Source of the DNA: Mesobaculum littorinae
GTDB lineage: Bacteria > Pseudomonadota > Alphaproteobacteria > Rhodobacterales > Rhodobacteraceae
Assembly (NCBI RefSeq): GCF_004011175.1
Contig: NZ_RQXX01000001.1
Span: 372,001-436,000, forward strand
DNA: 64,000 nucleotides
Direction: 5' to 3'
The translations under genes were made by a program, and so were the position numbers. The notes beneath the pieces are model-generated. The model searched no databases, was not told where the DNA came from, and worked only from the letters and a program-made list of their open reading frames with translations. Shown here piece after piece: positions 20,257-28,476 of this stretch. Position 1 is the stretch's first letter, and each line of letters opens with the position of its first letter.

Positions 20257-20325
20257 ACCGCCGCCCCTGTCTGAGCAGCCGCGCCCGGTCTAGGGTTGCG
20301 CCCGTGATCCCACCGGGAGGACGAG

Positions 20326-21048
20326 ATGGACAAACGTATCGCGACCCTTGCCGAGGCCGTATCGGGCATTCCCGACGGTGCTTCGGTGATGATCGGCGGC
20401 TTCGGCGGATCGGGCGCCCCGATCGAGCTGATCCACGCGCTGATCGACCGCTTTCTGGAAACCGGCAGCCCGAAGGCGCTGACCGTCATCAACAACAATG
20501 CCGGCAACGGCCATGTCGGCATCGCCGCGCTGATCGAGCAGGGCATGGTGGCCAGGATGGTCTGTTCCTTCCCGCGCTCGGCCGATCCGCGGGTCTTTAC
20601 CGAACGCTACCAGTCCGGCGAGATCGAGCTTGAGCTTGTGCCGCAGGGCACGCTGGCCGAACGCATCCGCGCGGGCGGGGCAGGCATCCCCGCCTTCTAC
20701 ACGCCCACATCCTACGGCACCGATCTGGCAAAGGGGAAACCGGTCGAGGAATTCGATGGCCGCCCCTATGTGCAGGAACGCTGGCTGAAGGCCGATTTCG
20801 CGCTGATCAAGGCCGAGAAAGGCGATCCCTACGGCAACCTCACCTACCGCATGGCGGCGCGCAACTTCTCGCCGCTGATGGCGACGGCGGCGGCGCGCAC
20901 GGTGGCGCAGGTCAGTCATCTGGTCGCGGCGGGCGACATCGACCCCGAGGCGGTGGTCACCCCCGGCATCTTCGTCGACGGCGTCGTCGAGGTCGCGGAC
21001 CCGCAGCAGGAAGAAGAGCTCAACCGCGCAGGAGCGCATCACCCATGA
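20326..21048 (+). CDS. pcaI: 3-oxoadipate CoA-transferase subunit A
   Basis: A 240-residue subunit of the enzyme that moves CoA from succinyl-CoA to 3-oxoadipate, the penultimate step of the beta-ketoadipate pathway. The CoA-transferase family I alpha signature GGFGGSGAPIELI is near residue 24, and NNNAGNGHVG and GTLAERIRAGGAGIPAFYTPTSYGT match PcaI closely. GGGAGG lies just before ATG 20326. The stop overlaps the pcaJ start (ATGA), giving coupled 1:1 synthesis of the two subunits. Confidence 0.93.
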   Translation: MDKRIATLAEAVSGIPDGASVMIGGFGGSGAPIELIHALIDRFLETGSPKALTVINNNAGNGHVGIAALIEQGMVARMVCSFPRSADPRVFTERYQSGEIELELVPQGTLAERIRAGGAGIPAFYTPTSYGTDLAKGKPVEEFDGRPYVQERWLKADFALIKAEKGDPYGNLTYRMAARNFSPLMATAAARTVAQVSHLVAAGDIDPEAVVTPGIFVDGVVEVADPQQEEELNRAGAHHP

Positions 21049-21716
21049 CCGAGAAACTGTCGAACGCGCAGATCGCGTGGCGTGCGGCGCAGGACATCAA
21101 AGATGGCGCCTATGTGAACCTGGGGATCGGGTTCCCCGAGATGGTCGCGGGCTACATGCCCGAGGACCGCGAGGCGGTGTTCCACACCGAAAACGGCGTG
21201 CTGGGCTTTGGCCGCAACCCCGCCCCGGGGGACGAGGACTGGGACCTGATCAACGCCGGCAAGAAGGCGATCACCCTGCGCCCCGGCGCGGCGTTCTTCC
21301 ACCACGCCGACAGCTTTGCCATGGTGCGGGGCGGGCACCTGGACGTCGCGATCCTGGGCGCCTACCAGGTGGCGCAGACGGGTGATCTGGCGAACTGGTC
21401 GACCGGGCCGAAGGGCGTGCCCGCGGTGGGCGGCGCGATGGACCTCGTCCACGGGGCAAAGCGTGTCGCGGTCATCACCGACCACGTCACCAAGCATGGC
21501 GAGCCCAAGCTGGTCGAGGCCTGCACACTGCCGCTGACCGGCGTGGGCTGCGTGACCAAGGTCTACACCTCGTTCGCCGTGATCGACATCGTGGACGGTC
21601 ATTTCGTGCTGCGTGAAAAGCTGCCCGGGTTGTCCTTCGACGATCTTCAGTCCCAGACCGGTGCCACGCTGCATACCGACGGCGATGTTGCCGACCTGAC
21701 CGTACCGGAGCTGTGA
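21045..21716 (+). CDS. pcaJ: 3-oxoadipate CoA-transferase subunit B
   Basis: A 223-residue catalytic beta subunit. The active-site glutamate is in HTENGVLGFG near residue 52, with the preceding VNLGIGFPEMV glycine motif. The remaining pattern (GAFFHHADSFAMVRGG, then GCVTKVYTS) is typical of PcaJ and CatJ. The gene overlaps pcaI by 4 nt and ends 1 nt before pcaF, so the three form one tight operon. Confidence 0.94.
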   Translation: MTEKLSNAQIAWRAAQDIKDGAYVNLGIGFPEMVAGYMPEDREAVFHTENGVLGFGRNPAPGDEDWDLINAGKKAITLRPGAAFFHHADSFAMVRGGHLDVAILGAYQVAQTGDLANWSTGPKGVPAVGGAMDLVHGAKRVAVITDHVTKHGEPKLVEACTLPLTGVGCVTKVYTSFAVIDIVDGHFVLREKLPGLSFDDLQSQTGATLHTDGDVADLTVPEL

Positions 21717-21717
21717 G

Positions 21718-22920
21718 ATGACCGAAGCCTTCATCTGCGACTACATCCGCACACCCATCGGCCGCTACGCCGGTGCGCTGTCCTCGATCCGCGCCGACGA
21801 CCTGGCGGTCGTACCGCTCAAGGCCCTTCTGGCACGCAATCCCGGGCTCGACCCCGCGCGGATCGACGAGGTCATCATGGGGTGCGCCAACCAGGCGGGC
21901 GAGGACAACCGAAACGTCGCGCGGATGGCCACGCTTCTGGCGGGCTACCCGGAGACGGTGCCGGGCACGACGATCAACCGGCTTTGCGGGTCGGGCATGG
22001 ATGCCATCGTCACCGCCGCGCGGGCAATCCGGTCTGGCGAGATGGAGCTGGTCGTCGCCGGGGGTGTCGAAAGCATGTCGCGCGCGCCCTTCGTGATGCC
22101 CAAGGCCGGCGCCGCCTTTACCCGCGCCAATGCGGTGCATGACACCACCATCGGCTGGCGCTTCGTCAACCCGTTGATGAAGCAGCAATATGGTGTCGAG
22201 TCGATGCCCGAGACGGGCGAGAACGTGGCCGAAGAGTTCGGCATCTCGCGCGCCGATCAGGACGCCTTTGCCCTGCGGTCGCAGCAGGCGGCCGCCCGGG
22301 CACAGGCCGACGGGCGGCTCGCGGTCGAGATTACTCCGGTCAGCGTGCCGCAGCGCAAGGCCGACCCGATCGTCGTGGACCGCGACGAGCATCCGCGCGA
22401 AACCTCGGCCGAGAAGCTCGCCAAGCTGCCGACGCCGTTCCGTGACGGCGGGACCGTGACCGCGGGCAATGCCTCGGGCGTCAACGACGGCGCGGCAGGG
22501 CTGATCATCGCCTCGGAGGCCGCCGCGCGCGCGCATGGCCTGACCCCCATCGCCCGCATTCTGGGCGGGGCGACGGCGGGCGTGCCGCCACGGATCATGG
22601 GGTTCGGTCCCGCGCCGGCTTCGAAGAAGCTGATGCAGCGGCTGGGCCTGTCGCAGGCGGATTTCGGCGTGATCGAGCTGAACGAGGCCTTCGCAAGCCA
22701 GGGGCTGGCGGTGCTGCGCGACCTCGGCATCGCCGACGACGACCCGCGCGTGAACCCCAATGGCGGCGCGATCGCGCTTGGGCACCCCTTGGGCATGTCC
22801 GGGGCGCGGATCACCGGCACCGCGGCGCTGGAGCTGGCGCGCACCGACGCGCAGCGGGCGCTGGCGACGATGTGCATCGGCGTCGGGCAGGGCATTGCCA
22901 TCGGCCTCGAACGGGTCTGA
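21718..22920 (+). CDS. pcaF: 3-oxoadipyl-CoA thiolase
   Basis: A 400-residue thiolase that splits 3-oxoadipyl-CoA into succinyl-CoA and acetyl-CoA. The nucleophile is the Cys of NRLCGSGMDA near residue 90. The His of GGAIALGHPLGMSGAR and the second Cys of MCIGVGQG near the C-terminus complete the active site. The start MTEAFICDYIRTPIGRY is the PcaF/PaaJ type. The earlier pathway genes (pcaGH, pcaB, pcaC, pcaD) are not in the window, so this operon serves as the shared lower branch for aromatics or dicarboxylic acids. Confidence 0.95.
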   Translation: MTEAFICDYIRTPIGRYAGALSSIRADDLAVVPLKALLARNPGLDPARIDEVIMGCANQAGEDNRNVARMATLLAGYPETVPGTTINRLCGSGMDAIVTAARAIRSGEMELVVAGGVESMSRAPFVMPKAGAAFTRANAVHDTTIGWRFVNPLMKQQYGVESMPETGENVAEEFGISRADQDAFALRSQQAAARAQADGRLAVEITPVSVPQRKADPIVVDRDEHPRETSAEKLAKLPTPFRDGGTVTAGNASGVNDGAAGLIIASEAAARAHGLTPIARILGGATAGVPPRIMGFGPAPASKKLMQRLGLSQADFGVIELNEAFASQGLAVLRDLGIADDDPRVNPNGGAIALGHPLGMSGARITGTAALELARTDAQRALATMCIGVGQGIAIGLERV

Positions 22921-23259
22921 CCCGAGGGGCCTGACCGGATGACCGCCGCGTGACGCGGCGGTCATTCACGACGACGGAGCGCGGCAGGGACGGCCAAGGC
23001 AGCGTATTGCAGGCGGACCCCGTGTGGCCGGGCCGCCCTTTGCCTTCCGACCTACGCTGAAGGCGCTGCTGGCCGCTCGGGGCGTCCCGCTGCCCGCGAC
23101 GTGCCGGTCGGGTCGGGCGCCGGGGCGCCCGCGTTCCCGTGCCGGACCGATCATTGCGGCGGTTATTCCGTATGCCCGGGCGCGGCGCGGGATCATGTTC
23201 CCGGCGGCCCGCGACGACGGCCTGGTTCCTTCCGCCCTTCCTGCGCAGCGGGGTCGCTT
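22921..23259. other. 339-bp convergent spacer
   Basis: Apart from the hairpin at 22941-22963 I see no gene, promoter or repeat. The short frames here lack family features. It separates pcaF (+) from the sulfotransferase gene (-), so both ends are 3' ends. Confidence 0.4.
22941..22963 (+). terminator. Perfect 10-bp hairpin after pcaF (palindrome copy 2)
   Basis: GACCGCCGCG-TGA-CGCGGCGGTC is a perfect stem 20 bases after the pcaF stop. It lacks a T tract. Its first 20 bases are identical to 16684-16703 upstream of tig, so this is also a dispersed repeat. Termination is a positional inference. Confidence 0.5.
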
Positions 23260-24078
23260 TCAGCCCTCCACGGCTTGCCCTTCATGTGCCGCCGCGACGG
23301 CGTCGCGCACCCGGCGGAGGGGATGGCGCAGACGCAGGGGCGCGGGCAGGGTGCGGCCGCCCGGTGCATAGCCCCAGCGGGCCGCCGCCGCCCGCTGATT
23401 GTCGCGCAGGGCGGTGTCGCAGGGATAGTCGGCATTGCCGTCCCGGACCTGTTCGGGCAGCGCGGTACCGCCCGGCACGTCGAGATAGGCGGCGAGCATC
23501 GCCATGGCCTGCGACGGGTCGCGGACCACGTCCTCGTAACGTAGGACCAGCGCCGCGTGCAGATAGTCCAGATCCGCCTCCATCTGTGTATGCGCGGCGA
23601 TCCAGTGGTCGAGCAGGTCCTCGACGGGCCTGTCGACCCACTTTGCCACCGCAGCCGCCACCACCTGCGGGTGGCGGATCACGAAGACCTGCTGCGACAT
23701 CGGGAATAGCTGCTGGTACAGCCGCCCGCGGGTCAGGTTCACCGGCGATTTCTCGACCCGCCAGAGGGGCGGCCCCTGATCCCGCCCGGGGTCCTGCGCG
23801 AACCACGGGTCCCAGTCGGCCACCAGCCTCACGCGTGTCTCCAGCCGGTCCCAGCGGCACCCCTCGACCAGGTGTTGCGCGGGGTCCGTGGCGAAATGCA
23901 TCGGCGCGCCGTCGCGGGCCGTGTGCGGAATGGCGCCCTGCAGGTAGACGCCTTCGTTTTCCGGCACGGGCGCCCCGGTGATCGCGGCGACACCGGGCAG
24001 AGCGCCCAGAAGCCGCGCCGCCAGTGATGTGCCCGAGCGATGCAGCCCGCCCACGAAAACGTATCTCGGCCCCATCAT
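23260..24078 (-). CDS. Sulfotransferase family protein (PAPS-type)
   Basis: A 272-residue P-loop protein. The 5'-phosphosulfate loop GGLHRSGTSLAARLL is at residues 10-24 and the 3'-phosphate region FVIRHPQVVAAAVAKW is near residue 143. The middle has EKSPVNLTR and LRYEDVVRDP, both common in bacterial sulfotransferases of the Sulfotransfer_3/1 type. It should transfer sulfate from PAPS to a carbohydrate, lipid or protein hydroxyl. It is divergent from the glycosyltransferase operon at 24.2 kb, which makes a glycan acceptor plausible but unproven. Two adjacent ATGs (24078, 24075) are possible starts after AAAGGG. Confidence 0.8.
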   Translation of the reverse strand: MMGPRYVFVGGLHRSGTSLAARLLGALPGVAAITGAPVPENEGVYLQGAIPHTARDGAPMHFATDPAQHLVEGCRWDRLETRVRLVADWDPWFAQDPGRDQGPPLWRVEKSPVNLTRGRLYQQLFPMSQQVFVIRHPQVVAAAVAKWVDRPVEDLLDHWIAAHTQMEADLDYLHAALVLRYEDVVRDPSQAMAMLAAYLDVPGGTALPEQVRDGNADYPCDTALRDNQRAAAARWGYAPGGRTLPAPLRLRHPLRRVRDAVAAAHEGQAVEG

Positions 24079-24240
24079 GGTACGCCCTTTCCCCGATCCG
24101 ATCCGCCGCCGCGCACCTCCCCGCCGGCGGGGAGGTGCGCGCTTCTGGCGGTGCGGGGGAACTTGGAGGCGGGGTGGCGGTTATCAAGCGGTCGGAGGCA
24201 CGAACCTTCGCCATCTCAGAACATCGAAAGGTTGGGTGCC

Positions 24241-26307
24241 ATGCGCGTCATGCACATCGCTCTCGGCGGCTGTCTCAGGTCGCCGCCGGTCAGCTATGGC
24301 CTGACAGAGGATACCGGCGGGCATATCGCCTATGTTCTGGGTGCTGCGCAGGCACAGGCGCGGCGGGCGGACGTCGCGCAGGTCGATATCGTCACCCGCG
24401 CCTTCGAAGATCGCAGGCTGGGGGCGATCCATGCCATGCCGCGCGAAGCGGTGGCGCCGGGCTTGGACATCCTGCGGCTGCGCACGGCGCGGTCGGATTA
24501 CCTGGACAAGGATGCGCTGGAACAAGAGATTCCCGCCTTGCGCGATGCGTTTCTCGGGCTTCTGCGCCGAATGCCCCTGCGCCCCGACATCCTGCACGCG
24601 CATTTTGCCGATGCCGCCCAGCTGGCGCAGGCGGCCGAGCATGCCTTCGGTCTGCCGTGGATCTACTCGAGCCACTCCCTCGCGCTTGACAAGCTGGGTG
24701 GGGCGCAGGTCCTGCCGGGCAGCGGCATGGCCCGGCGCATCGCGCGCGAGCGGGCCGCCATAACGGGGGCGAGCGCGATCATAGCCTCGTCTCGCGACGA
24801 GGCAGAGCGCCAGATTGTCGCCTACGCGGCGCAGGCCGAGGGGCGCACCCATCGGGTGGCCCCCGGCGGCACCGCCGCGCGCAGCCGCGACACCGCCCGG
24901 GCGCGGGCGTTGATCGCGCCGTTTCTGCGCGCGCCCGACCTGCCCGTCATCCTTGCCGTGGCGCGGCCGATCCGAAAGAAGAACCTGGCCGGGCTGGTCA
25001 CGGCCTATGCCGCCGATCCGGCCCTGCGCGCGCGTGCCAATCTGGTTATCCTCGCGGGCCAGCGCCAAGGGCTGCGCGGGCAGGGGGCCGAGGCCGATGG
25101 CGTCTTTGCCGAGCTTTTCGATCTGATCGACCGGCACGATCTCTGGGGGCATGTCGCGCTTCCGCGCCAGCACGGCGCGGGGGATGTCGCGGCCCTCTAT
25201 GCGCTGGCCGCCCGGGGCGGGGTCTTCGTCAATCCGGCGCAGCACGAACCCTTCGGGCTGACGCTGATCGAGGCCGCGCAGGCCGACGTGCCGCTGGTCG
25301 CCACCCGCAATGGCGGTCCGGCGGACATCCTGCGCAGCCTCGGCGCGGGCGAGCTGACGGATCCCGCCGACCCGCTCGATATCGCCGATGCGCTGCGCCG
25401 CACGCTGGACGATCCGCGCCGGGCGGCCCGGGCGCGGGCGGCCGGCCAGCGGGCGCGGCGGATCTACGACTGGGATCGCTGGGCGGCCCGGGTCCACGGC
25501 ATCCAGGCGGCTCTGCTCCGGGACCGGAGGCAAGGCGGGCCGGTTACGCATCACCGGGCCCTGCGGGCGACCCGGCTTCTGGCCTGCGATATCGACGGCA
25601 CGTTGACCGGCGATCGTACGGCTGCCGCGCGGTTCGCCGGTTGGCACGCAACACGGGAACCCGGTGTCCGCTTCGCCGTCGCGACGGGGCGTTCGGTGGT
25701 CGAGGCGCGGCGCGTACTGGCCGACTGGGGGCTGCCGGAACCGGACGTCTTCATCACCTCGGTCGGGACCGAGATCTGGCGGCGGAGCGCGGGCGATCTG
25801 CTGACGCTGTGCCCCGACTTCGCAGCGCATGTCACGCAGGGCTGGGCGCGGGCCGACATCGCGGCCACGATCGATGAGCTCGACGTGCCGCAACAGCCCG
25901 CCTGGGACCAGCGCAGGTGGAAGCTGAGCTATTTCGGCACTGCGCAGGAGGCCGCGCGTATCGAACAGGCTTTGGCGCAGGCGGGGCTGCGCGCCCGGGT
26001 CGTAGCGTCGCACGGGCGCCTGATCGACGTGCTGCCCCCCCAGGCCGGCAAGGCCGCAACCATCCGGTTCGAGGCGGCGCGCCACGGCCTGCCCGACACC
26101 GCCTGCATCACGGCGGGGGACAGTGGCAACGACCTCGACATGCTGGCGGGCTTTGCCAACGCGATCATTCCGGCCAATGCCTCGTCCGAGGTGGCTGGCG
26201 TGGCGCGCGCCTACCGCGCCCGCGCCGCTCATGCCGATGGCGTGCTCGAGGGGCTGGGCCGGTTCGGGCTGGCCGCGCCCTCCGGCTTCGCCGTCGCGGC
26301 GGAATAG
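24241..26307 (+). CDS. Fused sucrose-phosphate-synthase-like glycosyltransferase and HAD phosphatase
   Basis: A 688-residue two-domain protein. Residues 1 to about 440 are a GT4 enzyme of the sucrose-phosphate synthase group: LTEDTGGHIAYVLG at the start, DILHAHFADA, and the donor-site motif HEPFGLTLIEAAQADVPLVATRNGGP. Residues 445-688 are an SPP-like HAD phosphatase with DIDGTL near 450 and GDSGND near 626. The fusion could make a sugar phosphate disaccharide and then dephosphorylate it, as in cyanobacterial SpsA. Sucrose is the first guess; mannosylfructose-type products cannot be excluded. ATG 24241 follows AAAGG and begins the family N-terminus. It is the first gene of a four-gene operon. 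Confidence 0.85.
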   Translation: MRVMHIALGGCLRSPPVSYGLTEDTGGHIAYVLGAAQAQARRADVAQVDIVTRAFEDRRLGAIHAMPREAVAPGLDILRLRTARSDYLDKDALEQEIPALRDAFLGLLRRMPLRPDILHAHFADAAQLAQAAEHAFGLPWIYSSHSLALDKLGGAQVLPGSGMARRIARERAAITGASAIIASSRDEAERQIVAYAAQAEGRTHRVAPGGTAARSRDTARARALIAPFLRAPDLPVILAVARPIRKKNLAGLVTAYAADPALRARANLVILAGQRQGLRGQGAEADGVFAELFDLIDRHDLWGHVALPRQHGAGDVAALYALAARGGVFVNPAQHEPFGLTLIEAAQADVPLVATRNGGPADILRSLGAGELTDPADPLDIADALRRTLDDPRRAARARAAGQRARRIYDWDRWAARVHGIQAALLRDRRQGGPVTHHRALRATRLLACDIDGTLTGDRTAAARFAGWHATREPGVRFAVATGRSVVEARRVLADWGLPEPDVFITSVGTEIWRRSAGDLLTLCPDFAAHVTQGWARADIAATIDELDVPQQPAWDQRRWKLSYFGTAQEAARIEQALAQAGLRARVVASHGRLIDVLPPQAGKAATIRFEAARHGLPDTACITAGDSGNDLDMLAGFANAIIPANASSEVAGVARAYRARAAHADGVLEGLGRFGLAAPSGFAVAAE

Positions 26308-26311
26308 GAGC

Positions 26312-27496
26312 ATGCGCGATCTGCTCGATCCTCCCGCCGCCGCGCCCTTCGGCTACTTTGTCCATCATCAGGGTCGGGGCCACGCGGAGCGCTGCGCCGC
26401 GGTGGTCAATGCCTTGCCCGACACGCGCCCCGTTACCGTCTTCTGCGCGCGCGACGATATCTTTCCCGCGCTTCGCCCCGGGGTCGAGGTGCGGCGCATC
26501 CCCTCGCTCTTCGAGCCGCCCGAGGAGGGCGTGCCGCATATGGACCATGTCCCAACGCCCGAGACGTTGCATTGCGCGCCGCTGGGCTGGTCCACGATCC
26601 GCACAGCGATGGCCAAGATGGCGGGCTGGTTCGCCGAGGCTGCGCCCGCCCTGATGATCTCGGACGTCAGTGCCGAGGTGGCGCAGCTCGCGCGCATCTG
26701 CTCGGTCCCGCATGTGAAGGTGGTGCAGCACGGCGATCGCACGGACCCCGGGCATCGTGCGGCCTATGACGGCGCGGCGGGGCTGCTGGCGCCGTTTCAC
26801 CCCGACCTGGCGCAGCCGGACTGGGCGCCCATGATGCGCGAACGGATGTTCTTTGCGCCGGGCCTCGGGCTTGATACCCGAATGCCAGGACAGGCCGAGG
26901 CGCGCGCCCGGTTGGGGATCGCCGCCGATGCGAAGGTCGCGCTGGTGATCTCGGGCGGGGGCGGCAACGGGTTTGCCGAGGCGCCGCTGGGCGTCGCCGC
27001 GCGCAGTTTCCCGCAGATGGAATGGATCGCCATCGGCCATGTCCAGCGCGACTGGCACGCGACGTTGCCAGCCAACCTGACCCTTGCGGGATGGGTCGAC
27101 ACGGCGGCCGAACATATCGCCGCCGCGGACCTCGTCGTCGCCTCGACCGGCAACACGACCTGTCACCAGATCCTCGCCGCCGGCAAGGCGTGGATCGCCG
27201 TGCCCGAGTGGCGCTATTTCGACGAGCAGGTTGAAAAGGCGCGTGCGCTCCACCGGGTGGGTGCGGCGCTCCACCTGCCGCATCTGCCAGCCTCGGCCCA
27301 TCGCTGGCGCGCTGCCGTTGCCGAGGCGTTTGCCACGCATGACCCCGCCGTGCAGCGCGCGCTGGTGACGCCGCGCGCGGCGCAGGACACCGCGGACTGG
27401 CTCGAAACCCTGTCGGCCCGCCTGTGGCGCGGGCCCGCAAGCGATCCATCGCCGGCCCACCCAGATTTTCCCAGTAGGAAGGTTTCCGCCCCATGA
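26312..27496 (+). CDS. MurG/GT28-like glycosyltransferase
   Basis: A 394-residue GT-B fold protein starting 4 nt after the previous stop, with TAGGAG as ribosome site. The N-terminal FVHHQGRGHAERCAAVV is the glycine/histidine loop of the GT28 type. The C-terminal donor site reads AADLVVASTGNTTCHQILAAGKAWIAVPEWRYFDEQ, like MurG and related nucleotide-sugar transferases. No membrane segment is evident. The acceptor is unknown; context suggests it elongates or modifies the product of the upstream synthase. It overlaps the next gene by 4 nt. Confidence 0.78.
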   Translation: MRDLLDPPAAAPFGYFVHHQGRGHAERCAAVVNALPDTRPVTVFCARDDIFPALRPGVEVRRIPSLFEPPEEGVPHMDHVPTPETLHCAPLGWSTIRTAMAKMAGWFAEAAPALMISDVSAEVAQLARICSVPHVKVVQHGDRTDPGHRAAYDGAAGLLAPFHPDLAQPDWAPMMRERMFFAPGLGLDTRMPGQAEARARLGIAADAKVALVISGGGGNGFAEAPLGVAARSFPQMEWIAIGHVQRDWHATLPANLTLAGWVDTAAEHIAAADLVVASTGNTTCHQILAAGKAWIAVPEWRYFDEQVEKARALHRVGAALHLPHLPASAHRWRAAVAEAFATHDPAVQRALVTPRAAQDTADWLETLSARLWRGPASDPSPAHPDFPSRKVSAP

Positions 27497-28476
27497 CCTC
27501 TGTCTCAGCCGTCACCATCGCCGCGGGCCGCGCCGACCACCTGCGCAACGTGATCCGCGGGTTTCAGGCGCAGTCCCGTCCGCCGGTCGATCTGGTGATC
27601 GGCGTCATGCAGGACGCGCCCTACGACGACCTGCCCGAGACGTCCTTTCCCATCCGCCAGATCCTGGTGCCGCCGCAGGGAGGTGAGCTGCCGCTGGCCG
27701 CGGCCCGCAACCGCGCCGCCGCAGCGGCAACGGGCGAGGTTCTGGCCTTCGTCGACGTGGACTGCATTCCGAACCCGACGCTTTGCGCCGATTATGCCAA
27801 CGCGGCCCGCCCCGGGCTTGGGCTGGTGATGGGCGAGGTGCTTTACCTGCCCGCTGGCGCTACTGACGCAGGCCTCGACTTTGCCGCCTTCGACGCGGTC
27901 GGGCAGCGCCACTCGGACAGGCAGGGGCCACCGCCCGAGGGCCTGCGCGCCTGCAACGACTACCGCTGCTTCTGGTCGCTGAACTTCGCGATCCACCGGG
28001 CGGACTGGCAGGCCTCGGGCGGGTTCCACGAGGGGTATCTGGGCTATGGCGGCGAGGATACAGATTTCGGCCGCGTGCTTGACGATCGTGGCATCGACAT
28101 CTTGTGGACCCGTGGCGCGCGCGTCTACCACCAGTTCCACCCGCATTGCATGCCGCCGATCCACCACGTCGCCTCGGTCATCCGCAACGCCGAACATTTC
28201 GCGACGCGCTGGGGGCACCGGACGATGGAGCACTGGCTGTACGCCTTCCGCCTGATGGGACTGATCGAGGCGGGGCCCGACGGCCTGCGCATCCTGCGCG
28301 CGCCGGAGCCTGCCGATTTCGACCTGTGCCGCCAGCGGCCCGACATGCCCTACGCCAATACCCGCCGCGTGCTGGACCACCTGCAAGGGATCGAGCGCGA
28401 CAGCCGCTTTACCCCCGATCGGGCGCGGGAGGTGGCGCAGGCGCAGGCCGACCTTACCGCCGTTGCGGCCGAGTGA
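27493..28476 (+). CDS. Family 2 glycosyltransferase with galactosyltransferase-type C-terminal half
   Basis: A 327-residue GT-A protein. The nucleotide-binding start VSAVTIAAGRADHLRNVI and the metal-binding acidic motif VDVDCIPNP near residue 93 mark GT2. The segment GGFHEGYLGYGGEDTDFGRVL near residue 178 is the Glyco_transf_7C (galactosyltransferase-like) acceptor/metal region. It overlaps both neighbours by 4 nt (ATGA, GTGA). The sugar transferred is unknown; the 7C domain hints at a galactosyl or GalNAc-type donor. Confidence 0.82.
   Translation: MTSVSAVTIAAGRADHLRNVIRGFQAQSRPPVDLVIGVMQDAPYDDLPETSFPIRQILVPPQGGELPLAAARNRAAAAATGEVLAFVDVDCIPNPTLCADYANAARPGLGLVMGEVLYLPAGATDAGLDFAAFDAVGQRHSDRQGPPPEGLRACNDYRCFWSLNFAIHRADWQASGGFHEGYLGYGGEDTDFGRVLDDRGIDILWTRGARVYHQFHPHCMPPIHHVASVIRNAEHFATRWGHRTMEHWLYAFRLMGLIEAGPDGLRILRAPEPADFDLCRQRPDMPYANTRRVLDHLQGIERDSRFTPDRAREVAQAQADLTAVAAE

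Noticed and set aside
24040-24240. Upstream extension of the SPS-like protein to 24040
   Set aside because: The added residues are basic and Pro-rich and overlap the divergent sulfotransferase start; the family N-terminus begins at 24241.
24184-26313. Long open frame (709 codons) antisense to the SPS-like gene
   Set aside because: The plus-strand protein has clear GT4 and HAD motifs; the antisense translation has none.
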